The notes under the pieces: generated by a model | Told to the model about the DNA's origin: nothing | Databases searched by the model: none | The model's input: only the letters and a program-made list of their open reading frames with translations | Origin: Streptomyces sp. NBC_00083 | Lineage (GTDB): Bacteria; Actinomycetota; Actinomycetes; Streptomycetales; Streptomycetaceae | Direction of reading: 5' to 3' | DNA: 64,000 nt | Assembly (NCBI RefSeq): GCF_026343295.1 | Contig: NZ_JAPELY010000001.1 | Span: forward strand, 1,550,001-1,614,000 | Shown here: positions 45,403 through 58,204 of the stretch, in pieces | Layout: each line of letters begins with the position of its first letter | How positions within the stretch are numbered: the stretch's first letter is position 1 | Translations under genes and position numbers: made by a program

Positions 45403-46692
45403 ATGTCCCACGAGCATGAGTTCTTCGTACCCGACCCCGAGGGTCAAGTCCCCAGCGCCAAGGGCTACTTCGGCGCGTACGGCGGCAAATTCATCCCCGA
45501 GGCGCTGGTCGCCGCGGTCGACGAGGTGGCCGTCGAGTACGACAAGGCCAAGCACGACCCCGCCTTCGCGGCGGAGCTCAACGAGCTGATGGTCAACTAC
45601 ACCGGCCGGCCGAGCGCCCTCACCGAGGTGCCCCGGTTCGCCGAACACGCGGGCGGCGCGCGGGTCTTCCTCAAGCGCGAGGACCTCAACCACACCGGCT
45701 CGCACAAGATCAACAATGTGCTCGGCCAGGCGCTGCTCACCAAGCGCATGGGCAAGACCCGGGTCATCGCCGAGACCGGGGCCGGCCAGCACGGCGTCGC
45801 CACCGCCACCGCCTGCGCCCTCTTCGGCCTCGAATGCACCATCTACATGGGCGAGATCGACACCCAGCGCCAGGCCCTGAACGTGGCCCGGATGCGGATG
45901 CTCGGCGCCGAGGTCATCCCGGTCGCCTCCGGCAGCCGCACCCTCAAGGACGCCATCAACGAGGCGTTCCGCGACTGGGTCGCCAACGTCGACCGCACCC
46001 ACTACCTCTTCGGCACGGTCGCCGGACCGCACCCCTTCCCGGCGATGGTGCGCGACTTCCACCGCGTGATCGGCGTCGAGGCCCGCCGCCAGATCCTGGA
46101 GCGCGCCGGCCGGCTGCCCGACGCGGCGGTCGCCTGCGTCGGCGGCGGCTCCAACGCCATCGGCCTCTTCCACGCCTTCATCCCGGACGCCTCCGTACGC
46201 CTCATCGGCTGCGAGCCCGCCGGCCACGGCGTGGAGACCGGCGAGCACGCGGCGACCCTCACCGTGGGGGAGCCCGGCATCCTGCACGGCTCGCGCAGTT
46301 ACGTCCTCCAGGACGAGGAGGGCCAGATCACCGAGCCCTACTCGATCTCGGCGGGCCTCGACTACCCGGGCATCGGCCCCGAGCACTCCTACCTCAAGGA
46401 CATCGGCCGCGGCGAGTACCGCGCGGTCACCGACGACGCGGCGATGCAGGCCCTGCGCCTCCTGTCGCGCACCGAGGGCATCATCCCGGCGATCGAGTCG
46501 GCACACGCCCTCGCGGGCGCCCTCGACGTGGGCAAGGAACTCGGCAAGGACGGTCTGATCTTGATCAACCTGTCCGGCCGGGGCGACAAGGACATGGACA
46601 CGGCCGCGCGCTACTTCGGCCTGTACGGGACCGACGCCGAGGTGGCCGCCGACGCCGCGGGCCTCGCCGAGATCGAGGGAGACGCCAAGTGA
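45403..46692 (+). CDS. trpB: Tryptophan synthase beta chain
   Basis: TrpB (429 residues) condenses indole with serine using PLP. PLP lysine is in [20 protein letters not shown] (about residue 110). Other markers are [40 protein letters not shown], and the phosphate-binding [15 protein letters not shown] (about residue 250). The N-terminus ([20 protein letters not shown]) is slightly extended relative to E. coli. It is 159 bp after trpM and overlaps trpA by 4 bp. Confidence 0.97.
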   Translation: MSHEHEFFVPDPEGQVPSAKGYFGAYGGKFIPEALVAAVDEVAVEYDKAKHDPAFAAELNELMVNYTGRPSALTEVPRFAEHAGGARVFLKREDLNHTGSHKINNVLGQALLTKRMGKTRVIAETGAGQHGVATATACALFGLECTIYMGEIDTQRQALNVARMRMLGAEVIPVASGSRTLKDAINEAFRDWVANVDRTHYLFGTVAGPHPFPAMVRDFHRVIGVEARRQILERAGRLPDAAVACVGGGSNAIGLFHAFIPDASVRLIGCEPAGHGVETGEHAATLTVGEPGILHGSRSYVLQDEEGQITEPYSISAGLDYPGIGPEHSYLKDIGRGEYRAVTDDAAMQALRLLSRTEGIIPAIESAHALAGALDVGKELGKDGLILINLSGRGDKDMDTAARYFGLYGTDAEVAADAAGLAEIEGDAK

Positions 46693-47504
46693 GCGGCAAC
46701 GTGACCCTGCTGGACGCCACCCTGGCCAAGGCGAAGGCCGAGGACCGGGCGGCCCTCATCGCCTACCTGCCGGCCGGCTTCCCGACCGTCGACGGCGCCA
46801 TCGACGCGGTCAAGGCGGTCTTCGAGGGCGGCGCCGACGTCGTCGAGGTGGGCCTGCCGCACAGCGACCCGGTCCTGGACGGCCCGGTCATCCAGACCGC
46901 CGACGACATCGCCCTCAAGGGCGGCGTGAAGATCGCCGACGTGCTGCGCACGGTCCGCGAGGCCCACGCGGCCACCGGCAAGCCGGTCCTCGTCATGACG
47001 TACTGGAACCCCGTCGACCGCTACGGCGTGGAGCGCTTCACCGCCGAACTCGCCGACGCCGGCGGCGCGGGCTGCATCCTGCCCGACCTGCCGGTCGAGG
47101 AGTCCGGCGTGTGGCGCGAGCACGCCGAGAAGCACGGCCTCGGCACGGTCTTCGTGGTCGCCCCCAGCAGCAAGGACGCCCGCCTGGCCACGATCACGGC
47201 GGCCGGCTCCGGCTTCGTGTACGCGGCGTCCCTGATGGGTGTCACCGGCACCCGCGCATCGGTCGGCGCATCGGCCGAGGACCTGGTGGGCCGCACCCGC
47301 GCCACCACCGACCTGCCGGTCTGCGTGGGCCTCGGCGTCTCCAACGCGGCCCAGGCCAAGGAGGTCGCGGCCTTCGCCGACGGCGTCATCGTGGGCTCCG
47401 CCTTCGTCAAGCGCATGCTGGACGCCCCCGACCACGCCGCGGGTCTCGTCGCCGTACGGGAACTGGCGGCCGAGCTCGCCGAAGGCGTTCGCCGGGCGCA
47501 CTAG
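46689..47504 (+). CDS. trpA: Tryptophan synthase alpha chain
   Basis: TrpA (271 residues) cleaves indole-3-glycerol phosphate and passes indole to TrpB. The catalytic Glu is in [20 protein letters not shown] (about residue 51) with the catalytic Asp in the same block (about residue 62). Late phosphate-binding parts are [11 protein letters not shown] and [13 protein letters not shown]. The GTG start overlaps the trpB stop (GTGA), indicating coupling for the alpha-beta complex. A strong terminator follows 40 bp after the stop. Confidence 0.96.
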   Translation: MSGNVTLLDATLAKAKAEDRAALIAYLPAGFPTVDGAIDAVKAVFEGGADVVEVGLPHSDPVLDGPVIQTADDIALKGGVKIADVLRTVREAHAATGKPVLVMTYWNPVDRYGVERFTAELADAGGAGCILPDLPVEESGVWREHAEKHGLGTVFVVAPSSKDARLATITAAGSGFVYAASLMGVTGTRASVGASAEDLVGRTRATTDLPVCVGLGVSNAAQAKEVAAFADGVIVGSAFVKRMLDAPDHAAGLVAVRELAAELAEGVRRAH

Positions 47505-47544
47505 CGCGCTCATCGCACAGCTCACCCGTACGGGTGGAAGTGGG

Positions 47545-47574
47545 ACCGGGGAGGCACGAGCGTGCCTCCCCGGT
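47545..47574 (+). terminator. Terminator of the trp operon
   Basis: ACCGGGGAGGCAC (47545-47557) and GTGCCTCCCCGGT (47562-47574) form a perfect 13-bp stem with a 4-nt loop, followed by TCGTT. It also overlaps the theoretical upstream extension of the next gene, which supports the later start of that gene. Confidence 0.88.
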
Positions 47575-47588
47575 TCGTTGCTGCGGGT

Positions 47589-48416
47589 GTGAGTGACAAG
47601 AACCCCGAAGCGAAAAGGGCCGCGCGCGACCGGCTCATCAAGGAACGCGAGCAGCAGAAGGCGGGCGAGCGCCGCCGCCGGCAGCTGATCGTGGCGGGCG
47701 CCGTGGTGGGCGTGCTCGCCCTGGCCGCGGTGGTCGGCGTGATCGCCGCCAACGCGGGCGGCGGCGACAGCGCCAAGGGCAGCAGCACCAGCGGCCCGGT
47801 GGTGGCCCCCACCGGGGCCGACGGCAAGGACAAGCTCGCCATCCCGGTCGGCGCAACCGACGCGCCCTCCACCCTCACGGTGTGGGAGGACTTCCGCTGC
47901 CCGGCCTGCGCCGCGTTCGAGAACGGCTTCAGGACCACCGTCCACGAGTTGGAGAAGAGCGGCCAGATCCGCGTCGAGTACCACCTGGCCACCCTCATCG
48001 ACGACAAGACCCGCGGCGGCGGCTCGCTCCACGCGGCCAACGCGGCGGGCTGCGCGCAGGACGCCGGGAAGTTCACCGCGTACCACGACGTCCTCTACAC
48101 CAACCAGCCCGACGAGACGGACGACGCGTACGCCGACAACAACAAGCTCCTCGACCTCGCCAAGAAGGTCCCCGGCCTCTCCACCCCCGCCTTCCGCTCC
48201 TGCGTGGAGAACGGCACGCACAACAGCTGGGTCGTGAAGTCCAACGAGGCGTTCCAGGCGGGCAACTTCAACGGCACGCCCACGGTGCAGCTCAACGGCG
48301 TGTCCGTGTTCCCGACGAAGGGCAACGAGCAGATCACCCCGGCCAACCTGAAGAAGTGGGTCGCCCAGGCCAACAAGGGCAAGCCCGCGGGCAAGGCCAC
48401 GGCGCCCGCCTCCTGA
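47589..48416 (+). CDS. Membrane-anchored DsbA-family thioredoxin-fold protein (second copy)
   Basis: The 275-residue protein has a basic N-terminus (SDKNPEAKRAARDRLIKERE), one membrane segment at about residues 34-56 (LIVAGAVVGVLALAAVVGVI), and a DsbA-like domain with active site CPAC in WEDFRCPACAAFENGFRTT. The cis-Pro region is NFNGTPTVQLNG. It probably oxidises or isomerises thiols outside the membrane. The GTG at 47589 is chosen because the alternative at 47562 lies inside the trp terminator. The layout is the same as in the protein encoded at 15001-15813. lgt follows after 80 bp. Confidence 0.92.
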   Translation: MSDKNPEAKRAARDRLIKEREQQKAGERRRRQLIVAGAVVGVLALAAVVGVIAANAGGGDSAKGSSTSGPVVAPTGADGKDKLAIPVGATDAPSTLTVWEDFRCPACAAFENGFRTTVHELEKSGQIRVEYHLATLIDDKTRGGGSLHAANAAGCAQDAGKFTAYHDVLYTNQPDETDDAYADNNKLLDLAKKVPGLSTPAFRSCVENGTHNSWVVKSNEAFQAGNFNGTPTVQLNGVSVFPTKGNEQITPANLKKWVAQANKGKPAGKATAPAS

Positions 48417-48496
48417 GCCCCGGGGCCTCTCGTTACTCATAAGTTGCCGGGCGGGTTGCCGCAGCGCCCGCCCGGCACGGTAGCGTCGACCCTGCC

Positions 48497-49471
48497 ATGG
48501 AACTTGCCTTCATCCCCAGCCCGTCGACCGGGGTGCTCCACCTCGGGCCGATCCCGCTGCGCGGCTACGCCTTCTGCATCATCATCGGTGTCTTCGTCGC
48601 CGTCTGGTACGGCAACAAGAGGTGGATCGCCCGCGGCGGCCGCTCCGGCACCGTCGCCGACATCGCCGTGTGGGCGGTGCCCTTCGGTCTCGTGGGCGGC
48701 CGGCTCTACCACGTCATCACCGACTACCAGCTGTACTTCAGCGACGGTGAGGACTGGGTCAACGCCTTCAAGATCTGGGAGGGCGGCCTCGGCATCTGGG
48801 GCGCGGTCGCGCTCGGCGCGGTCGGCGCCTGGATCGGCTGCCGCCGCCGGGGCATCCCGCTGCCGGCCTGGGCCGACGCCCTCGCCCCCGGCCTCGCCTT
48901 CGCGCAGGCCATCGGGCGCTGGGGCAACTGGTTCAACCAGGAGCTGTACGGCCGCCCGACCGACGTGCCCTGGGCGCTGAAGATCAGCGAGGGCCCGAAC
49001 CGGATCGCCGGCACCTACCACCCGACGTTCCTGTACGAGTCGCTGTGGTGCCTCGGCGCCGGCTTCCTGATCATCTGGGCGGACCGCCGCTTCAAGCTGG
49101 GCCACGGCCGGGCGTTCGCGCTGTACGTCGCCACGTACTGCGTGGGCCGGTTCTGGATCGAGTACATGCGGGTCGACGAGGCCCACCACATCCTGGGTCT
49201 GCGCCTCAACGACTGGACGGCCGGCGGGGTCTTCCTGCTCGCGGTCGCCTACATCGTGATCTCGACGAAGCTGCGCCCCGGCCGCGAGGAGATCGTCGAG
49301 CCCGGCGCGCAGGACGACGACGAGCCGGTGTCCCTGGACAAGTCCGAGGACGTGTCCCAGGACGAGTCCCCGGACAAGGGCGAGTCCGCGGCCGAGTCCA
49401 CCGGGCCGGCGGACGAGCCCCGGGCCGAGTCGACGGCCTCGGCCTCGCGACCGGAACCGAAGAAGGCCTAG
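48497..49471 (+). CDS. lgt: Phosphatidylglycerol--prolipoprotein diacylglyceryl transferase
   Basis: Lgt attaches diacylglycerol to the lipobox Cys of prolipoproteins, before LspA acts (lspA at 9229). The 324-residue protein has about seven membrane segments and the family signatures VGGRLYHVITDY, EGGLGIWGAVALG, and AIGRWGNWFNQELYGRPT with the essential Arg. FWIEYMRVDEAHHILGLRLN follows. The last 60 residues are an acidic, Ser/Asp/Glu-rich cytoplasmic tail, common in Streptomyces. The ATG at 48497 lies 10 bp after TAGCGT (48481-48486), a possible -10. Confidence 0.95.
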   Translation: MELAFIPSPSTGVLHLGPIPLRGYAFCIIIGVFVAVWYGNKRWIARGGRSGTVADIAVWAVPFGLVGGRLYHVITDYQLYFSDGEDWVNAFKIWEGGLGIWGAVALGAVGAWIGCRRRGIPLPAWADALAPGLAFAQAIGRWGNWFNQELYGRPTDVPWALKISEGPNRIAGTYHPTFLYESLWCLGAGFLIIWADRRFKLGHGRAFALYVATYCVGRFWIEYMRVDEAHHILGLRLNDWTAGGVFLLAVAYIVISTKLRPGREEIVEPGAQDDDEPVSLDKSEDVSQDESPDKGESAAESTGPADEPRAESTASASRPEPKKA

Positions 49472-49481
49472 CCACCGCCAC

Positions 49482-49515
49482 CCCGGCCGGCCCGCGGAGC
49501 TCCGCCCCGGCCGGG
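49482..49515. terminator. Nested hairpin between lgt and the ribokinase-like gene
   Basis: CCCGGCCGG (49482-49490) and CCGGCCGGG (49507-49515) enclose the perfect 12-bp palindrome GCGGAGCTCCGC (49494-49505). The combined structure sits between convergent genes, 11 bp after lgt, and should work as a terminator. Confidence 0.65.
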
Positions 49516-49539
49516 CCCGGGGCTCCCGCCCCCGCAGGG

Positions 49540-50427
49540 CTACCCGTCGATCTCCGTGCGGTACGGCATCGACGTCGCCGCGCCCGGACGCTGGACCGAC
49601 AGCGCGGCCGCGGTGGACGCCCAGGTCAGCGCCTCGGTCATCGGGCGGCCCTCGGCCAGGGCCACCGCGAGGGCGCCCACGAAGGTGTCGCCCGCGCCGG
49701 TCGTGTCCACCGCGGTGACCGGCGGGGCCAGCACCGCCACCGGCTCCGGCTGGGAACGGGACGCGTACAGACAGCCCCGCGCGCCCAGCGTGATCACCAC
49801 TTCGGGCACCTGCGCGAGCAGCGCCGCGGCGGCCCGCTCCGGATCGCCCGAGATGCCGGTCAGCGTCGCCGCCTCGTGCTCGTTGGGCACCAACAGGTCG
49901 GTGACGGCGAGGAGTTCGGCCGGCAGGGGCTGGGCGGGGGCCGGGGTCAGGATGGTACGGACGCCGTTGCGCCGGGCCGCTTCGGCGCCTTCGAGGACGG
50001 CGCTCATCGGCAGCTCCAGCTGGAGCAGGAGCGACTGCGCCTCGGCGATCAGCGCACGGTCGGCGTGGCTGAGCGAGGTGACGGAGCCGTTGGCGCCGGG
50101 GATGACGACGATCGCGTTGCCGCCGTCGCCGTCCACCACGATGTGCGCGGTGCCCGAGGGGCCCTCGGTGGTGCGCAGCAGGTCGATGTCGATGCCCGCG
50201 TGCTCCAGGGTGCTGCGCAGCCGGTCGCCGAACTCGTCCGTGCCGACCGCGCCGATCATCGCGACCTCCGCCCCGGCGCGGGCGGCGGCGACCGCCTGAT
50301 TGGCGCCCTTGCCGCCGGGAACGGTGCGGAACTCGTGGCCGGTGACGGTCTCGCCGCTGCGGGGCGCGGTCGTGACGTAGGCGACGAGGTCCATGTTGGT
50401 GCTGCCGAGCACGGTGATCCGGGTCAT
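49540..50427 (-). CDS. Ribokinase / PfkB-family carbohydrate kinase
   Basis: The 295-residue kinase has the PfkB layout: ITVLGSTNMDLVAYV at the N-terminus, signature 1 GGKGANQAVAAARAG, and signature 2 VDTTGAGDTFVGALAVALAE with the catalytic Asp (about residue 252). LVPNEHEAATLTG carries the conserved NxxE. It most resembles RbsK, which phosphorylates D-ribose, although nearby genes offer no ribose transporter, so the sugar is not certain. The ATG at 50427 is divergent from the VIT1-type gene, with a 237-bp control region between. Confidence 0.9.
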   Translation of the reverse strand: MTRITVLGSTNMDLVAYVTTAPRSGETVTGHEFRTVPGGKGANQAVAAARAGAEVAMIGAVGTDEFGDRLRSTLEHAGIDIDLLRTTEGPSGTAHIVVDGDGGNAIVVIPGANGSVTSLSHADRALIAEAQSLLLQLELPMSAVLEGAEAARRNGVRTILTPAPAQPLPAELLAVTDLLVPNEHEAATLTGISGDPERAAAALLAQVPEVVITLGARGCLYASRSQPEPVAVLAPPVTAVDTTGAGDTFVGALAVALAEGRPMTEALTWASTAAALSVQRPGAATSMPYRTEIDG

Positions 50428-50534
50428 GCCGGGATTGTCTCCCGGGGGCGGCCGGTTCGGTGACCGTGGGTCTCCCGGCGCGTTCGGCGCAGAACGCCCG
50501 AAAACGGCTCTCGAAACGCCCCCAGCCAGGCCTT

Positions 50535-50565
50535 CCTTACTGAGCGCAGCCTTACTGAGTAAGGC
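50535..50565. promoter_or_regulatory. Operator-like repeats upstream of the VIT1/CCC1 transporter
   Basis: CCTTACTGAG occurs at 50535-50544 and 50550-50559 (15-bp spacing). The second copy is half of a palindrome of 17 bp, GCCTTACT-G-AGTAAGGC (50549-50565). The arrangement suits a dimeric repressor. It lies about 100 bp before the transporter start and about 110 bp before the divergent kinase start. It does not match the known actinobacterial iron box closely. Confidence 0.5.
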
Positions 50566-50664
50566 CTTGCTTGCTGGCGCGGCCCTTACATCGAGCGTAG
50601 TTTCGACAGCATTGAGGGGGCGCGGGACGAGCTGGTGCCCGCTGCTGAGTACAAGGGGATAGCT

Positions 50665-51396
50665 GTGTCCATCATCGATACCGACGCCACGCTGCACGAG
50701 GCGCACCGCGACAACCACACCCACCGCGATGTCAACGGTGGCTGGCTGCGCCCGGCCGTGTTCGGCGCGATGGACGGCCTCGTCTCCAACCTGGCCCTGA
50801 TGACGGGCGTCGCCGGCGGCGCGGTCTCGCACCAGACCATCGGCATCACCGGTCTCGCGGGTCTCGCGGCCGGCGCCTTCTCGATGGCGGCGGGCGAATA
50901 CACCTCGGTGGCCTCGCAGCGCGAACTCGTCGAGGCCGAACTCGACGTCGAGCGGCGGGAGTTGCGCAAGCACCCCGCCGACGAGGAGCGCGAGCTCGCC
51001 GAGCTGTACATGTCGCGCGGCGTCGAGCCGGACCTCGCCCGCGAGGTCGCGCGGCAGCTGTCGCAGGACCCCGAGCAGGCGCTGGAGATCCACGCCCGCG
51101 AGGAGCTCGGCATCGACCCCTCCGACCTGCCCTCGCCCACCGTGGCCGCGGTGTCCTCGTTCGCCTCCTTCGCCCTCGGCGCGCTGCTGCCGCTGCTGCC
51201 GTACCTGCTCGGCGCGAGCGCGCTGTGGCCCGCGGTGCTGCTCGCCCTGATCGGCCTGTTCGGGTGCGGCGCGGTGGTCGCGAAGGTGACGGCCCGCTCG
51301 TGGTGGTTCAGCGGTACGCGCCAGCTGGCGCTCGGCGGCATCGCGGCGGCCCTCACCTTCGGGCTCGGCCACCTCTTCGGCACCGCCATCGGCTGA
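50665..51396 (+). CDS. VIT1/CCC1-family metal (Fe/Mn) transporter
   Basis: The 243-residue protein belongs to the VIT1/CCC1 family, which moves Fe2+ or Mn2+ out of the cytosol. The first conserved region is VFGAMDGLVSNLALMTGVAG, then GLAAGAFSMAAGEYTSVASQ with the metal-coordinating Met/Glu residues. An acidic helical domain follows (ELVEAELDVERRELRKHPAD ... ARELSQDP-type region), then three C-terminal membrane segments. The start is GTG 50665 after AAGGGGA. It is monocistronic, ended by a 38-bp palindrome. Confidence 0.92.
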   Translation: MSIIDTDATLHEAHRDNHTHRDVNGGWLRPAVFGAMDGLVSNLALMTGVAGGAVSHQTIGITGLAGLAAGAFSMAAGEYTSVASQRELVEAELDVERRELRKHPADEERELAELYMSRGVEPDLAREVARQLSQDPEQALEIHAREELGIDPSDLPSPTVAAVSSFASFALGALLPLLPYLLGASALWPAVLLALIGLFGCGAVVAKVTARSWWFSGTRQLALGGIAAALTFGLGHLFGTAIG

Positions 51397-51421
51397 CGGG
51401 CGCCGCGCGACATCAGGACCC

Positions 51422-51459
51422 TCACACGGGGCGGAGCCGATCGGCTCCGCCCCGTGTGA
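51422..51459. terminator. 38-bp perfect palindrome terminator
   Basis: The sequence from 51422 to 51459 is completely self-complementary (19-bp arms, starting TCACACGGGGCGG). It lies 25 bp after the VIT1-type stop and well upstream of gltB, so it is almost surely a terminator. Confidence 0.85.
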
Positions 51460-51759
51460 CATTCGTCCTGCCCGCTGCGGGGCCCCGGGCCGTAGAATGG
51501 CGGGAGTATGCAGACGGCCACATAACTAATCGTTACTCGGCGGTTTCGGATCTTCCGCCGCCGGGCATAGGCCGTACACACCCATCACCGCACTTCTGTG
51601 CGACTCGCGAGCAATGAAGCTCGCACCCGGGTGTCCGCATGTTGGAATGAACTATCCGGTTCCCGAGATACGTTCCATCATGTAACCTGCACAAAATTTC
51701 GCAGAGGGCCAACGTCGTCCCTCGGCTTCGAACATGCCACGACGACGACGGGAGAGCCG
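51460..51759 (+). promoter_or_regulatory. gltB upstream control region
   Basis: This 300-bp stretch has no convincing gene and is lower in GC than its surroundings. TAGAAT at 51493-51498 is a consensus -10 without a clear -35. TTGGAA (51642-51647) could be a -35 for a weak later promoter. An imperfect inverted repeat ATGTTGGAA (51639-51647) and TTCCATCAT (51674-51682) lies near the gene, followed by GTAAC-N6-AAAAT (51683-51698), which only partly resembles a GlnR half-site pair. GTTAC-N6-GTTTC near 51532-51548 is another weak candidate. Nitrogen control is plausible but not shown. Confidence 0.4.
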
Positions 51760-56317
<4,558 letters not shown>

Positions 56318-56325
<8 letters not shown>

Positions 56326-57778
56326 CCCCAAGGGCTTCCTGACCACCGGACGCGAGGTCGCCAAGACCCGCCCGGTGGGCGAGCGAGTCAAGGACTGGAA
56401 CGAGGTCTACGTTCCCGGTTCGCTGCTGCCGATCATCAGCAAGCAGGCCGGGCGCTGCATGGACTGCGGCATCCCGTTCTGCCACAACGGCTGTCCGCTG
56501 GGGAACCTGATCCCCGAGTGGAACGACTACGCCTACCGCGAGGACTGGCAGGCCGCCTCCGAGCGCCTGCACGCCACCAACAACTTCCCGGAGTTCACCG
56601 GGCGGCTGTGCCCGGCGCCCTGCGAGTCGGCGTGCGTGCTCGGCATCAACCAGCCCGCCGTCACCATCAAGAACGTCGAAGTCTCCATCATCGACAAGGC
56701 GTGGGACACCGGCGACGTCCGGCCGCAGGCGCCCGAGCGGCTCTCCGGCAAGACCGTCGCGGTCATCGGCTCGGGCCCCGCGGGCCTGGCCGCCGCCCAG
56801 CAGCTGACCCGGGCGGGCCACACGGTCGCTGTGTACGAGCGTGCCGACCGCATCGGCGGCCTGCTGCGCTACGGCATCCCCGAGTTCAAGATGGAGAAGG
56901 TGCACATCAACCGCCGCATCGAGCAGATGCGCGCGGAGGGCACCAAGTTCCGCACCGAGGTCGAGATCGGCCGCGACATCGACGCGGCGAAGCTCCGCAA
57001 GCGGTACGACGCGGTCGTCATCGCGGCCGGCGCCACCGTCTCGCGCGACCTGCCGGTCCCGGGCCGCGAGCTGAACGGCATCCACTTCGCGATGGAGTAC
57101 CTGCCGCTCTCGAACAAGGTGCAGGAGGGCGACTTCGTCACCCCGCCGATCACCGCCGAGGGCAAGCACGTCGTGGTCATCGGCGGCGGCGACACCGGCG
57201 CGGACTGCGTGGGCACCGCCCACCGCCAGGGCGCGGCCTCCGTCACCCAGCTGGAGATCATGCCGAGGCCGGGCGAGGAGCGGAACCCGGGCCAGCCCTG
57301 GCCCACGTTCCCCATGCTCTACAAGGTGACCTCCGCGCACGAGGAGGGCGGCGAGCGGGTCTACTCCGTCTCGACCACCCACTTCGAGGGCGACGAGGAC
57401 GGCAACGTGCAGTCGCTGCACCTCACCGAGGTCGAGTTCATCGACGGCAAGCTGACCCCGAAGCCCGGCACGGAGCGCTCGATCCCCGCGCAGCTGGTCA
57501 CGCTCGCCATGGGCTTCACCGGCACCGACCAGGCCAACGGCCTCGTCCAGCAGTTCGGCCTCGAACTGGACGAGCGCGGCAACGTGGCCCGTGACGCGGA
57601 GTTCGCGACCAACGTCGACGGCGTGTTCGTCGCCGGTGACGCGGGCCGCGGCCAGTCCCTGATCGTCTGGGCGATCGCCGAGGGCCGTTCGGCCGCGCGC
57701 GGTGTCGACCGCTACCTGACCGGCGCGAGCGACCTGCCCGCCCCGATCCGCCCCACGGACCGCTCCCTGATGGTCTGA
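56318..57778 (+). CDS. gltD: Glutamate synthase small subunit
   Basis: GltD (486 residues) supplies electrons from NADPH to GltB through FAD and 4Fe-4S clusters. Cysteine clusters are in [20 protein letters not shown] and [20 protein letters not shown]. The FAD-binding site is [19 protein letters not shown] (about residues 148-166), the NADPH site [20 protein letters not shown] (about 287-306), and [20 protein letters not shown] closes the FAD site. The start overlaps gltB by 8 bp, so the subunits are coupled. Confidence 0.97.
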
Positions 57779-57817
57779 CCCTCATCGTCCCGTACAACGA
57801 CGTACGGAACTGACCGG

Positions 57818-57857
57818 CGCCCGCCCCACTGTCCCCGACCGGACGACTGGGCGGGCG
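57818..57857 (+). terminator. Terminator of gltBD
   Basis: CGCCCGCCC (57818-57826) and GGGCGGGCG (57849-57857) pair in a 9-bp GC stem; inside it GTCC-N6-GGAC forms a smaller nested stem. It lies 40 bp after gltD. Confidence 0.65.
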
Positions 57858-57904
57858 TCGCGGCATGTCCGGCCCGGCCGCCCGGCGCCCGCTGCCCCGC
57901 GAGG

Positions 57905-57923
57905 TATTGACTAATAGTCAATA
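57905..57923. promoter_or_regulatory. 19-bp palindromic operator candidate
   Basis: TATTGACTA-A-TAGTCAATA is a perfect 9-bp inverted repeat around one base, in an AT-rich island. It sits 48 bp before the small gene at 57972. The arms include TTGACT, which could also be a -35 element. The symmetry is like TetR- or MarR-type operators. No regulator gene is adjacent, so the binding protein must be encoded elsewhere. Confidence 0.6.
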
Positions 57924-57971
57924 ACGCTCCACCCTTTCGGGACGACCAGCCGTCCGTCACCGGGAGGTCCC

Positions 57972-58190
57972 GTGAGCAACGAAGCGCTGTCGCGACTGAG
58001 TACGGAGCTGGGGGCGGTGCCACCGCCCGCCGTCACCGACCTGACGGAGGATCAACTCGACTACCTCGCAGGCGCGTTGAGTGCCGAACGCGAGCGCCGC
58101 GCCGCCGGACTCGGCGAGGCCGCCGAAGCCGCCCTCGGCCTGGTGCCCGCCCTCGCCCGCGGCCCCGTGCGCCGCATCCTCTTCAAGTGA
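57972..58190 (+). CDS. Small helical protein of 72 aa, unknown function
   Basis: The product starts VSNEALSRLSTELGAVPPPA, continues VTDLTEDQLDYLAGALSAER and ends ALARGPVRRILFK. It is predicted to be helical and amphipathic, without membrane segments. GTG at 57972 follows GGGAGGTCCC, a good ribosome-binding site. Its stop overlaps a possible GTG start of the following gene by 4 bp, so they are probably coupled and may act together. I recognise no family. Confidence 0.72.
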   Translation: MSNEALSRLSTELGAVPPPAVTDLTEDQLDYLAGALSAERERRAAGLGEAAEAALGLVPALARGPVRRILFK

Positions 58191-58204
58191 GGCCGGTGAC
58201 AGGC

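Noticed and set aside
47562..47588. Earlier GTG start for the second DsbA-like gene
   Set aside because: It lies inside the right arm of the trp operon terminator; GTG 47589 gives a normal N-terminus.
50535..50565. Classic DmdR/IdeR iron box upstream of the VIT1-type gene
   Set aside because: The site lacks the TTAGGTTAGGCT-type pattern; only the AGTAAGGC part is loosely similar.
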